Origin: Dysosmobacter segnis
Lineage (GTDB): Bacteria; Bacillota; Clostridia; Oscillospirales; Oscillospiraceae
Assembly: GCF_014297285.1 (NCBI RefSeq)
Contig: NZ_JACOQI010000001.1
Span: 248,001 to 312,000, forward strand
DNA length: 64,000 bases
Direction of reading: 5' to 3'
Program-made: the position numbers and the translations under genes
The notes under the pieces: generated by a model
The model's input: only the letters and a program-made list of their open reading frames with translations
The model's database searches: none
Told to the model about the DNA's origin: nothing
In this document: one piece after another, positions 51,084-59,564 of the stretch
How positions within the stretch are numbered: position 1 is the stretch's first letter
Layout: every line of letters begins with the position of its first letter

Positions 51084-52145
51084 TCAGACCTTGCAGGTCC
51101 AGCCATGGGGATCGGGCTGCGTGCCCCACTGGATCCCGGTGAGGGTGTCATACAGCTTCTGTGCCAGAGGGCCGGTTTGGAAGTTGTTGATGGTATATGC
51201 CTTGCCTTCGTAGGTCAGTTCACCGATGGGGCAGATGACGGCGGCGGTGCCGACGCACATGGCCTCCTCCAGCGTTCCATTGGCGGCGGCCTCAAACAGC
51301 TCGTCGACGGAGATGAGCCGTTCCTCTACGGGCATACCCCAATCCTCAAACAGCTGGAGGCAGGAGCGGCGGGTGACGCCGGGGAGGATGGACCCGGTCA
51401 GCATGGGGGTGATGATCCTGCCGTTGATCTTGAAGACCACGTTCATGCCGCCGCCTTCCTCCACATACTTATGCTCCACACCGTCCAGCCACAGCACCTG
51501 GGAATAGCCGTTGGCAAAGGCACGTTCTCCGGCCCGGTTGGAAGCGCCGTAGTTGCCGCCGCATTTGGCCTCGCCGGTGCCGCCCCGGATGGCCCGGACG
51601 TCCTCGGTCTCCACGATGATCTTCACCGGCTCCATGCCGTTGTCAAAGTAGCTGCCTACCGGGGAGAGAATGATGATGAACTGGGCCGTGTGAACGCCGT
51701 GAAGCCCCAGCTTCGCATCGGTACCGTACAGGAAGGGACGGATGTACAGAGAGGTGCCGGGATCAGAGGGGACCCAGCGCTCGTCAACCTTCACCAGCGC
51801 CTTGACGGCTTCCAGTGCGTCCTCCGGGGGAACTACCGGCAGACCCAGGCGGATGGCGGAGTTCTTCATCCGCTCCATGTTGTCCCAGGGGCGGAACAGC
51901 TGCACCTCACCGTCAGGACGGCGGTAGGCCTTCAACCCTTCAAAGACCTCGGCGCCGTAATGGAACACACAGGCGGCAGGGGACAGAGAGATGTTCTGGA
52001 AGGGGACGATACGGGGATCGTACCAGCCTTTTTCATCGCTGTAATCCATGATGAACATGTGGTCGGTGTAGTGGATGCCGAAGCCCAGCTGATCCGAGGG
52101 GAGGAGTGTTCCGGGGTGTGTCGTTTTCGTGATGCTGATATACAT
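51084..52145 (-). CDS. ilvE: Branched-chain amino acid aminotransferase
   Basis: This 353-residue PLP enzyme transfers the amino group between glutamate and Ile, Leu or Val. The catalytic Lys lies in GEAKCGGNYGAS near residue 197, and the C-terminal GTAAVICPIG segment contacts PLP phosphate. Its length fits class IV group II aminotransferases. The ATG at 52145 follows AGGAGG. Transcription probably starts at 52659, passes a leader ORF rich in Ile/Leu/Val and a terminator, then a repeat, before reaching ilvE: a classic attenuation layout. Confidence 0.95.
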   Translation of the reverse strand: MYISITKTTHPGTLLPSDQLGFGIHYTDHMFIMDYSDEKGWYDPRIVPFQNISLSPAACVFHYGAEVFEGLKAYRRPDGEVQLFRPWDNMERMKNSAIRLGLPVVPPEDALEAVKALVKVDERWVPSDPGTSLYIRPFLYGTDAKLGLHGVHTAQFIIILSPVGSYFDNGMEPVKIIVETEDVRAIRGGTGEAKCGGNYGASNRAGERAFANGYSQVLWLDGVEHKYVEEGGGMNVVFKINGRIITPMLTGSILPGVTRRSCLQLFEDWGMPVEERLISVDELFEAAANGTLEEAMCVGTAAVICPIGELTYEGKAYTINNFQTGPLAQKLYDTLTGIQWGTQPDPHGWTCKV

Positions 52146-52169
52146 GGATGATACCTCCTGAAAAAATAA

Positions 52170-52292
52170 GAGTCTGTTGATAAAGTGGCAGATTTTCCAC
52201 GACGGTAAGGAAGAGTGTGTGCGGGAAACCCAAGAAGGGTGTCCTGCGCATTGGAATTAAACATTTTCAGAACTTTTGTAAAGTTCTGAAAA
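52170..52292 (+). repeat. Interspersed repeat copy 1 (about 120 bp)
   Basis: The segment contains GGTAAGGAAGAGTGTG, AAACCCAAGAAGGGTGTCC and a terminal hairpin (TTTTCAGAACTTT arms, 52264-52292). A diverged inverted copy lies at 56048-56170 and partial copies near 58660 and 58845. Confidence 0.75.
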
Positions 52293-52359
52293 TAAGTTCG
52301 AGTTCTTTCAAATGTTTTACGCTTTGACAGCCGGATAACCGGAGCGAAAGCAAACAGAA

Positions 52360-52390
52360 AAGCGGCCCCGTCGAATCGACGGAGCCGCTT
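52360..52390 (-). terminator. Attenuator terminator of the ilvE leader
   Basis: A stem of about 14 base pairs (AAGCGGCnCCGTCG arms) followed on the minus strand by TTTCTGTTT, 20 bases after the leader-peptide stop. Confidence 0.8.
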
Positions 52391-52409
52391 GGTGTTTCAG
52401 GTCCGATCC

Positions 52410-52631
52410 TCAGAGGATCGAAAGGGAAACCGGGCGTTGTACCGGGATTCGACAAATGGGAAAATGATGTACCAGAATAATAATGGGTAAAATAATAATG
52501 GACGCCAGCAGCAGGCTGGCGTCCAGAATCATAGCGATATTGGAGGGGGAAGAAGCTTCAGAGCAGACGGAAACGGCGCAGACTGCCTGCGCAGAAGCGT
52601 ATGCAAAAGTAGAACCGGTCATGCAGGTCAT
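52410..52631 (-). CDS. Ile/Leu/Val-rich leader peptide of ilvE
   Basis: The frame encodes up to 73 residues (from ATG 52631) or 40 (from ATG 52532) and contains SLLLASIIILPIIILV, a run of regulated-amino-acid codons as in ilv/leu leader peptides. A dyad (GACGCCAGC arms, 52501-52523) lies in the Leu-rich part, another (GATCCTC arms) at the stop codon, and a terminator 20 bases further. Ribosome stalling when Ile, Leu or Val tRNA is uncharged would be expected to prevent termination. The first ATG has an AAAGGG-type site upstream and is only about 28 bases from the predicted start of transcription. Confidence 0.75.
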   Translation of the reverse strand: MTCMTGSTFAYASAQAVCAVSVCSEASSPSNIAMILDASLLLASIIILPIIILVHHFPICRIPVQRPVSLSIL

Positions 52632-52665
52632 CGTTTGTCTTCGCCCTTTCACTCAAGTTGGCTGC

Positions 52666-52694
52666 AGTTTAGCACGGTGAAGGCGGTCCGTCAA
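52666..52694 (-). promoter_or_regulatory. Promoter of the ilvE leader
   Basis: TTGACG, 17 bases, TAAACT on the minus strand. Confidence 0.8.
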
Positions 52695-52922
52695 GAGGAA
52701 ATCATGCAAACGCCCAAGAGATCGGCGGTGTGACCAACAACCTCATGTTTCCGAGCAGGTGATTTTGTAGGAATTTGCGGAAACGGTTGCCGATAGGTCG
52801 GCCTTTCCAAATACGGAATCAGGAAAAGGACCGGCAGCGGGGGTTGAACCCCCGTTGGAAATCTGTCATAATAAGAAAAAAACAGGCCGGGCAAGAGGCT
52901 CCGGCGGAAACGGATATTGCCC

Positions 52923-55568
52923 ATGAAACAGATCTGTATCGGCATTCTGGCCCATGTGGATGCCGGAAAAACAACCTTATCAGAAGCCCTGCTGTACCGC
53001 GCCGGGGCCATCCGCCGCCTGGGCCGGGTGGACCATCAGGACGCTTTTTTGGATACCGACGCCATGGAGCGCCAGCGGGGCATTACCATCTTTTCCAAGC
53101 AGGCGGTGCTGGAACTGGGGGAGACCCGTGTGACGCTGCTGGACACCCCTGGCCATGTAGACTTTTCCGCCGAAATGGAGCGGACGCTGCAAGTGCTGGA
53201 CTGCGCCGTGCTGGTGATCTCCGGCACTGACGGCGTACAGGGCCACACCCGGACACTGTGGGATCTGTTGGAACGGTATCAGGTGCCCACGTTCCTGTTC
53301 ATCAATAAGATGGATCTGGCGGGCGCGGACCGGGCGGCGCTGTTGGCCCACTTAAAGAATAAACTCAGCGGCGGCTGCGTGGACTTTGGGGACCCGGATA
53401 CCCTGTGGGAGGAGGCCGCCGTCTGCGACGAGGCAGCTCTTGAGCAATATCTGGAAATGGGAGAACTTCCGGAGGACATGATCTCCCGTCTGATCGGGGA
53501 ACGAAAGCTGTTTCCCTGCTACTTCGGTTCCGCGCTGAAGGTGGAGGGCGTGGACGCGCTGCTTGCCGGCGTGGAGCGGTATGCCCCCCAGCCGGCCTAT
53601 CCGGCGGAATTCGGCGCCAAGGTGTTCAAGATCACGCGGGACGCGCAGGGCGCCCGGCTGACCCACATGAAGATCACCGGCGGTGCACTGCACACCAAGG
53701 AACTGCTCACCGGCCGGGAGGGGGACACGGTCTGGCAGGAAAAGGCGGATCAGCTCCGACTCTACTCCGGGTCGAAATTCCACCCCGTGGACACGGCGGA
53801 GGCCGGGGCCGTAGTGGCGGTGACGGGCCTGAGTCACACCTTCCCCGGACAGGGGTTGGGGATCGAGCCGGACTGGTCCGGGGCGGTCTTGCAGCCGGTC
53901 CTGACCTACCGGCTGGAGCTGACGGACGGCACGGATCCCCACACGGCGCTGCAAAAGCTGCGGCAGTTAGAGGAGGAAGACCCCCAACTTCACATCGTCT
54001 GGAACAACGGGGAGATCCACGCCCAGCTCATGGGCGAGGTGCAGATGGAGGTGTTGCAGCGGCTTGTTCGAGAGCGGATGGGCATGGAGATCAGCTTTGG
54101 CGCAGGGGCTGTCTGCTACCGGGAGACCATCGCCAACGCCGTGGAGGGCATCGGCCACTTTGAACCCTTGCGGCACTATGCCGAGGTACATCTGCTGCTG
54201 GAACCCGGCGAGCCGGGCAGCGGCATTACCCTCGCCTCCGTGTGCCCCACGGACAAGTTGGATCTGAACTGGCAGCGGCTGATCTTTACACATCTGTTGG
54301 AAAAACCTCATTTGGGGGTACTGACCGGCTCACCCATCACCGATATCAAAATCACCTTGTTGGCGGGCCGCGCCCACGAAAAGCACACCGAGGGCGGCGA
54401 TTTCCGACAGGCCACCTACCGGGCCGTGCGGCATGGGCTGATGCAGGCGGAAAGTGTGCTGCTGGAGCCGTGGTACCGGTTCCGGCTGGAAATCCCCGCC
54501 CAGCAGGTGGGCCGGGCCATGATGGACTTGCAGCAGATGGGCGGCAAGGTGGACCCGCCGGAGACCGTGGGAGAGGAAACGGCCCTCACCGGCACGGCCC
54601 CGGTGGCGGGCCTTCGGGATTATGCCCGGGAGGTGGCGGTCTACACCCGTGGACAGGGGCGGTTGTCCTGCGTCCCGGCGGGGTATTTCCCCTGTGCGGA
54701 GGCGGAAGCCGTCATCGAGGCCATGGGGTATGACCCGGAACGGGACGTGGAAAACACGGCGGATTCCGTGTTCTGCTCCCACGGGGCCGGTGTGGTGATC
54801 CCGTGGCGGGAGGTGGCCCAGCACGCCCAGGTGGACAGCGGCTGGCGCCCGCAGGGGACGGAGCCTGAACCGAAGGAAGCGCCCCCCCAGCGGCGGCCCG
54901 TCAGTACCTACGCCGGGACCGCAGCCCAGGATAAGGAGTTGCAGGCCATCTTCGAGCGGACCTACGGCGCGGTGAAGCGGGAGAGTTTTCTTCCACCCAA
55001 GGCTCCTAAGCGGCCTGTGGCCGATCATTCGGAGGAAAAACGGCGGGAATTGAAAAGGGCCTTCTCCGGCGAGGATTATCTGCTGGTAGACGGGTATAAT
55101 ATCATTTTCGCGTGGGATGAGCTGAAAAAGCTGGCGGCGGAGCATCTGGACGCCGCTCGGAAGAAGCTGTGCGACCTGCTGTGCAATTACCAGGGCTACC
55201 GGAAGTGCCGGGTGATTCTGGTGTTCGACGCCTACAAGGTGAAGGGCGGCCTGGGCAGCGTGGAAAAGTACCACAACATCACCATCGTCTACACCAAGGA
55301 GGCGGAGACGGCGGACGCCTATATCGAGCGGGCCACCTACGAGATCGGACGGCAGCACCGGGTTCGGGTGGCCACCTCCGACGGGCCGGAGCAGATCATC
55401 ATTCTGGGCCACGGGGCGCTGCGGCTGTCGGCCTCCGCCTTCCACGAGGAGCTGATGGAGGTCCAAAAGCAGATCGGAGATACCGTATGGCAGAATAACC
55501 GGAAAAACGCCAACAGCGGCGCGGTGCGGGCGGCACTGGAAAAGGCGAAGGAGGACGGCGGATGCTGA
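52923..55568 (+). CDS. TetM/EF-G-like GTPase fused to a YacP/Rae1-like NYN nuclease domain
   Basis: This 881-residue fusion has an EF-G-like G domain with GILAHVDAGKTT, the DTPGHVDF switch and NKMD near residues 7-135, then domains like those of ribosomal-protection GTPases (TetM/TetO family) through about residue 640. After a charged linker, residues about 710-870 form a NYN/YacP domain (LLVDGYNIIFAWDEL, then VFDAYK and ATSDGPEQ) with the Asp residues of PIN-like nucleases. Rae1/YacP cleaves mRNA in the ribosomal A site, so the fusion may bring a nuclease to ribosomes. Tetracycline resistance is not implied. It overlaps the lspA-like gene by 7 bases. Confidence 0.92.
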   Translation: MKQICIGILAHVDAGKTTLSEALLYRAGAIRRLGRVDHQDAFLDTDAMERQRGITIFSKQAVLELGETRVTLLDTPGHVDFSAEMERTLQVLDCAVLVISGTDGVQGHTRTLWDLLERYQVPTFLFINKMDLAGADRAALLAHLKNKLSGGCVDFGDPDTLWEEAAVCDEAALEQYLEMGELPEDMISRLIGERKLFPCYFGSALKVEGVDALLAGVERYAPQPAYPAEFGAKVFKITRDAQGARLTHMKITGGALHTKELLTGREGDTVWQEKADQLRLYSGSKFHPVDTAEAGAVVAVTGLSHTFPGQGLGIEPDWSGAVLQPVLTYRLELTDGTDPHTALQKLRQLEEEDPQLHIVWNNGEIHAQLMGEVQMEVLQRLVRERMGMEISFGAGAVCYRETIANAVEGIGHFEPLRHYAEVHLLLEPGEPGSGITLASVCPTDKLDLNWQRLIFTHLLEKPHLGVLTGSPITDIKITLLAGRAHEKHTEGGDFRQATYRAVRHGLMQAESVLLEPWYRFRLEIPAQQVGRAMMDLQQMGGKVDPPETVGEETALTGTAPVAGLRDYAREVAVYTRGQGRLSCVPAGYFPCAEAEAVIEAMGYDPERDVENTADSVFCSHGAGVVIPWREVAQHAQVDSGWRPQGTEPEPKEAPPQRRPVSTYAGTAAQDKELQAIFERTYGAVKRESFLPPKAPKRPVADHSEEKRRELKRAFSGEDYLLVDGYNIIFAWDELKKLAAEHLDAARKKLCDLLCNYQGYRKCRVILVFDAYKVKGGLGSVEKYHNITIVYTKEAETADAYIERATYEIGRQHRVRVATSDGPEQIIILGHGALRLSASAFHEELMEVQKQIGDTVWQNNRKNANSGAVRAALEKAKEDGGC

Positions 55569-55975
55569 CACTGTTTACCGCGGCGGCGGTTTTGGCCGCC
55601 TGCGCCGGTTTACGGTGTTTTTTGAACCGCCCGGAGCGGAAGGACGCATTTTTCTGGGGAGGACGCATCCGATTGACGGCCCTGTGGAATGACGGCGCGG
55701 CCTTCAGCCTGCCTCTGAAACGGAAGCTGGTAACGGCGCTGTCCATTCTGATTTTGCCGCTGGTGTGGGTATTCCGCCGCCGCAGTCCCATAGGGGCGGG
55801 ACTGGCCTTGGGAGGAGGGCTCAGCAACCTGTGGGAGCGGCTGCGGCGCGGTGTGGTCTATGACTATGTGCAGTTTCCCAAGCTGCCGAAGATCGGCCGC
55901 TATGTATGGAATCTGGCGGATCTCGCTATTTTGATCGGCGGATTGCTGCTGGCCCTGCTGGAACGGAAAAAATGA
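55562..55975 (+). CDS. Signal peptidase II (LspA)-like protein
   Basis: This 137-residue protein has about three or four membrane helices and LspA-type motifs: NDGAAFSL near residue 43, GGGLSNLWERLRRGVVYDY near 80 (candidate catalytic Asp in YDY), and WNLADLAI near 120 with the second Asp. It would cleave lipoprotein signal peptides. Substitution of Glu for the usual Asp in the NxxDR motif is unusual, and the protein is a little shorter than typical LspA (about 150-170). The first codons overlap the end of the GTPase-NYN gene. Confidence 0.8.
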   Translation: MLTLFTAAAVLAACAGLRCFLNRPERKDAFFWGGRIRLTALWNDGAAFSLPLKRKLVTALSILILPLVWVFRRRSPIGAGLALGGGLSNLWERLRRGVVYDYVQFPKLPKIGRYVWNLADLAILIGGLLLALLERKK

Positions 55976-55978
55976 GCA

Positions 55979-56011
55979 ACGCTGCCCGGAGGATATTCCT
56001 CCGGGCAGCGT
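55979..56011 (+). terminator. Terminator of the GTPase-NYN/LspA unit
   Basis: 15-base arms (ACGCTGCCCGGAGGA and complement) around TAT, without a strong T-tract. Confidence 0.75.
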
Positions 56012-56047
56012 CAGCGTGTCGAAAAAGTCTTTTCGCCCCGCTGAGCA

Positions 56048-56170
56048 AGTTTTCAGAACTTTATAAAAGTTCTGAAAACTCAGGATTTCAATGGCGCAGG
56101 ACACCCTTCTTGGGTTTCCCGCGCACACCCTTCCTTACCATCACTGAGAATTAACCACTTTATCGACAGT
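56048..56170 (-). repeat. Interspersed repeat copy 2, inverted
   Basis: Reverse-complement relative of 52170-52292, including the TTTTCAGAACTTT hairpin (56050-56078). The two copies bracket the GTPase-NYN/LspA region. Confidence 0.75.
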
Positions 56171-56222
56171 CTCCAGCGTTATTTTGGACAGTGGAATTTT
56201 TTAGAAACGGCGGGGCGGGTGG

Positions 56223-57041
56223 TCAGGACTTGGCCGGGGCGGAAAGCTCCGTCAGGGGGGCGAAGCGGTAGCCCATGTCCTCCCACTTCGACAGCAGATC
56301 GTCCAGAATGGCGGCGTTGGTGGAGGAGGTAGAGTGCAGCAGCACGATGGCACCGTTGTGGATGCGGGGGAGCAGCTTGGCGTAGGCCTGCTCCGCTGTG
56401 GGCTGGTTGTCGGCATACCAATCCACGTAGGCAAGGCTCCAGAACACTGTCTGGTAGCCCAGTTCCTGAGCCAGTTTCAGGTTTTGCTCACTGTATTTCC
56501 CCTGCGGGGGCCGGTAGAAGTGGGACAATTCCTGCCCGGTGATCTCCTGATACAGCGCCGCCAGAGAATCCAGCTCCTTTTGGAAGCTGGCCTTGTCGGA
56601 AATGGCGGACATATCCGGATGGTGGTAGGTGTGGTTGCCTACGATATGCCCTTCCGCCGCCATCCGGCGGACGATGTCCGGGGCAGATTCGATCATGTGG
56701 CCAACCACGAAGAAAGCCGCCGGAGCGCTGTGCTTTTTCAGCGCGTCTAAAATGGCCCCGGTGTTGCCGTTTTCGTAGCCGCAGTCAAAGGTGAGATAAA
56801 TGACTTTCTGACTGGTGTCTCCCACATACCAGGCGTTATACTGGGTGAGAAAGTCCGCCGTGGCATTGCCAATGGGGGTTTCGTGCTCCGCAGGGAAGGA
56901 CAGTCCCCAGTTATCGGCGGAGGCGGGGATGGCGGCGTCGCTGGACGCGGACAGGGCGGCGGGGGAGCCGCGGCCAAGGATCCCCATCAGCGTCAGACAG
57001 GGCAGAAGCAGCAGACAGAAAATTTGCAGACGTTTGCGCAT
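56223..57041 (-). CDS. PdaA-like polysaccharide deacetylase
   Basis: This 272-residue secreted or membrane-tethered enzyme has an N-terminal hydrophobic helix and a NodB-type domain (about 80-265): TFDCGYENG (metal Asp), HTYHHP, RPPQGKYS and a late LLHS motif. PdaA deacetylates muramic acid residues in making muramic delta-lactam of the spore cortex, but a related wall-modifying role is also possible. The ATG at 57041 follows AGGAGG. Confidence 0.9.
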   Translation of the reverse strand: MRKRLQIFCLLLLPCLTLMGILGRGSPAALSASSDAAIPASADNWGLSFPAEHETPIGNATADFLTQYNAWYVGDTSQKVIYLTFDCGYENGNTGAILDALKKHSAPAAFFVVGHMIESAPDIVRRMAAEGHIVGNHTYHHPDMSAISDKASFQKELDSLAALYQEITGQELSHFYRPPQGKYSEQNLKLAQELGYQTVFWSLAYVDWYADNQPTAEQAYAKLLPRIHNGAIVLLHSTSSTNAAILDDLLSKWEDMGYRFAPLTELSAPAKS

Positions 57042-57103
57042 GGCGTTCCTCCTGAGAATGGATTTTCATTAGTCTGCCCGGAGGGAAACCCCTTCATACC
57101 TGG

Positions 57104-57132
57104 TTGCGGAATCCGGCGAAAGCTGTTATGAT
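57104..57132 (+). promoter_or_regulatory. Promoter of the nuclease pair
   Basis: TTGCGG, 17 bases, TATGAT. Confidence 0.65.
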
Positions 57133-57172
57133 GTGGCAGTGAAAATTTCGCAGGACCCAAAGGAGAAACAAA

Positions 57173-57871
57173 ATGGCAAAGAAACGGCGTACCTCTCGAA
57201 AACCCGGCCGGAAGGAGGCCTTGGCAGTCATCATCCTGGCGATGCTCGTCGGTCTGGCCCGACAAATGCTGGCCCCCAGCTATGATCTATCGAATATCCC
57301 GGACTATGACGGCACCAGCGCTTACGCCGTCATCGACCGGAATCGGCCTTCCTTTACGGAGGAGGAATACACCACCGATTCCTATGAGTATTACAGCGAG
57401 CTGGACAGTCTGGGCCGCTGCAGCATCGCGGAGGCCTGCGTCGGCGTGGACCTGATGCCCACAGAAGAGCGGGAGAGCATCAGCAAGGTGAAGCCCACCG
57501 GCTGGGTGCAGCACCAATATGATTTTGTGGACGGCGGGAGTCTCTATAATCGCTGTCACCTCATCGGCTTTCAGCTTACCGGTGAAAACGCCAACGAAAA
57601 AAATCTCATTACCGGCACCCGGTACATGAACGTGGAGGGGATGCTGCCCTTTGAAAATCAGGTGGCGGACTATGTGGCCTCCACCGGGAATCATGTGCTC
57701 TACCGGGTGACCCCCGCCTTTACAGGCACAGAACTGGTAGCCCGGGGCGTGGAGATGGAGGCATATTCCGTGGAAGATCAGGGCCGGGGCGTCTGCTTTC
57801 ATGTCTACTGCTACAACGTGCAGCCCGGTGTGGAGATCGACTATGCCACCGGAGAGAATTGGGAGGCATAA
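57173..57871 (+). CDS. DNA/RNA non-specific endonuclease (NucA/EndA-like), membrane-anchored
   Basis: This 232-residue protein has a basic N-terminus and a hydrophobic helix (about 16-35) that anchors or exports it, then a nuclease domain with YNRCHLIGFQL near residue 125 and NEKNLITGTRYMN, the His-Asn metal-site pattern of DNA-entry-type nucleases. It may degrade or process extracellular DNA. AAGGAG precedes the ATG. Its stop overlaps the start of the exonuclease gene (TAATG). Confidence 0.88.
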   Translation: MAKKRRTSRKPGRKEALAVIILAMLVGLARQMLAPSYDLSNIPDYDGTSAYAVIDRNRPSFTEEEYTTDSYEYYSELDSLGRCSIAEACVGVDLMPTEERESISKVKPTGWVQHQYDFVDGGSLYNRCHLIGFQLTGENANEKNLITGTRYMNVEGMLPFENQVADYVASTGNHVLYRVTPAFTGTELVARGVEMEAYSVEDQGRGVCFHVYCYNVQPGVEIDYATGENWEA

Positions 57872-58551
57872 TGGAACTTTGGAAGAATTTTGACCGGCTG
57901 GTGGTGTTCGATACGGAAACTACCGGAATTGAGTTCGGCCGGGACCGGATCATTGAGATCGGCGCTGTGGCACTGGAAAACGGCGCGGAGCGGGGAAATT
58001 TCAACGCCCTGATCCGCCTGCCGGTAGGACAGACCCTGCCGCCGTTCATCACGAATCTCACTGGCATTACGGATGCCCAGCTGATGCGGGAGGGCGTGGA
58101 CGACCGCAGGGCGGCGGAGGGCTTCTGCCGTCTGCTGAACGGGGCGGAGCAGCCGCTGCTGGTGGCCTACAACGCCCAGTTTGACCTGAACTTTCTCTAC
58201 TACCTGCTGCGGCCCCTGGGGCTGCTGTCCGCCTTGCAGAAGCCCCGGTTCCTGGATGCCCTGACGGTGTACCGGGACCGGAGGGACTTTCCCCACAAGC
58301 TGTGCAACGCCATCGAAGCCTACGGTCTGACGGAGGCGGAAAACAGCCACCGGGCAGTGGATGACGCCCGGGCCACCGTCCTGCTTTTGGAGGCGATGGC
58401 GGCGGAGAAGGACGATCTGATGCGGTATATCGACCTGTTCGGCACCCATCCCAAGTACGGCATGAGCGGGAAAAAGATTGCCTCCGTGACCTACTGCCCA
58501 CAGCCCTATGACCGGCGGGCGCCGCTGTATGAGCTGGCTCATACAATGTGA
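57871..58551 (+). CDS. DEDDh 3'-5' exonuclease (DNA polymerase III epsilon-like)
   Basis: This 226-residue nuclease has ExoI VVFDTETTG near residue 11, ExoII AYNAQFDLNFL near 98 and ExoIII HRAVDDARAT near 157, with the DEDDh set of catalytic acids. Proofreading or RNA/DNA trimming are possible roles. The ATG overlaps the upstream stop, and GGGAGG is within the end of that gene. Confidence 0.93.
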   Translation: MELWKNFDRLVVFDTETTGIEFGRDRIIEIGAVALENGAERGNFNALIRLPVGQTLPPFITNLTGITDAQLMREGVDDRRAAEGFCRLLNGAEQPLLVAYNAQFDLNFLYYLLRPLGLLSALQKPRFLDALTVYRDRRDFPHKLCNAIEAYGLTEAENSHRAVDDARATVLLLEAMAAEKDDLMRYIDLFGTHPKYGMSGKKIASVTYCPQPYDRRAPLYELAHTM

Positions 58552-58591
58552 AAAGTTTGTGAACATTTGAAGAAAATACTTGCAATATGAC

Positions 58592-58686
58592 AACCTGTCG
58601 GGTATCATACCCGACAGGTTGTCATATTAGGAAGGGTATCCGGTTCCGCACAGGCTTTCTCAACGGGAGGAAGGGGTGTGCGCGGG
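58592..58686 (+). repeat. Duplicated palindrome unit, copy 1
   Basis: Begins with a perfect dyad (AACCTGTCGGGTA arms around TCA) and continues through GGAAGGGTATCCGG and GGAGGAAGGGGTGTGCG. Nearly identical to 58773-58866 at a 181-base distance. Confidence 0.85.
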
Positions 58687-58772
58687 GAAACCAGGAAGGT
58701 TTCACTGCGCCATTGAAATCATAAGTTTTTTGGGTGGTAACCCGAAATTCAGGCCGCATGGGAACCATGCGG

Positions 58773-58866
58773 AACCTGTCGGGTATCATACCCGACAGGT
58801 TGTCATATTAGGAAGAGTATCCGGTTCCGCACAGGCTTTCTCGATGGGAGGAAGGGGTGTGCGGGA
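58773..58866 (+). repeat. Duplicated palindrome unit, copy 2
   Basis: Same dyad as copy 1 (AACCTGTCGGGTA arms, 58773-58801), about 118 bases before the TetR start. Candidate operator or transcript hairpin. Confidence 0.85.
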
Positions 58867-58918
58867 CCCTGTCCCAGATATTAGGGAGATCATTACGGAT
58901 CGAAAGGAGGCTGGCGGA

Positions 58919-59551
58919 TTGCCCAGCAGTACATTTTTGAATCTGGCACCGGAAAAGCAGGAAAAGCTGCTGTCAGCGGCAGTCCGGGAATTTACGGAGC
59001 GGCCCTATAACGAGGCGTCCATCAACCGAATCGTCCGAGAGGCGGGAATTCCCCGTGGCAGCTTTTACATGTATTTCCGGGATAAGGAGGACCTGTTCCA
59101 CTATCTGATGGAGGAGAGCATCAACGAGATGCTTATGGTGTTTGAGGAGGTGCTTCGCAGTCAGGGTGGCGACATCTTCGCAGCCCTGCCGGCCATGTAC
59201 GATCATCTTCAGAGCCGCCGGTCAGCGGACCGCAGTCTGGGGGGCATGGGCATGATGTCTGCCATCGTCAACCGCAATGACGGATTGCAGAAAGGCGGCC
59301 TGTTGGAATTTGTGGACCCGGAACGCATCCTGAAGCGGATAGAGAACTGCGTGAACCCGGATCTGCTGGAGCTGCGGGAGCCGGAGGATCTGCGCTGTAT
59401 CCTGCGGATGCTCATTATGCTGATGGTCCCCATCATGTATAACGGCCTGCGGCCCGGAGCCGATCCGGAGGGCCGGGAAAAGCTGGAGCGCGCGTTGGAA
59501 ATTCTGCGGCGGGGCATGGGGGCCAAGTCCCTCCCCGCACATCGTTCATAA
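58919..59551 (+). CDS. TetR-family regulator of the efflux operon
   Basis: This 210-residue repressor has the N-terminal TetR helix-turn-helix (SINRIVREAGIPRGSFYMYF, about 35-55) and a helical ligand-binding domain. The TTG at 58919 has AAAGGAGG 8 bases upstream; a longer frame runs through the repeat. It is followed after 13 bases by the adaptor gene, so the regulator probably controls its own operon. Two 13-base-arm palindromes upstream may be its operators. Confidence 0.9.
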   Translation: MPSSTFLNLAPEKQEKLLSAAVREFTERPYNEASINRIVREAGIPRGSFYMYFRDKEDLFHYLMEESINEMLMVFEEVLRSQGGDIFAALPAMYDHLQSRRSADRSLGGMGMMSAIVNRNDGLQKGGLLEFVDPERILKRIENCVNPDLLELREPEDLRCILRMLIMLMVPIMYNGLRPGADPEGREKLERALEILRRGMGAKSLPAHRS

Positions 59552-59564
59552 AGGAGTTGTCTGT

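Noticed and set aside
51105..52151. 348-codon frame opposite ilvE
   Set aside because: Antisense to a well-supported aminotransferase with no start signal.
52923..55568. Acquired tetracycline resistance gene
   Set aside because: It is fused to a NYN domain and lies in host chromosome; resistance cannot be claimed from similarity to ribosomal-protection GTPases.
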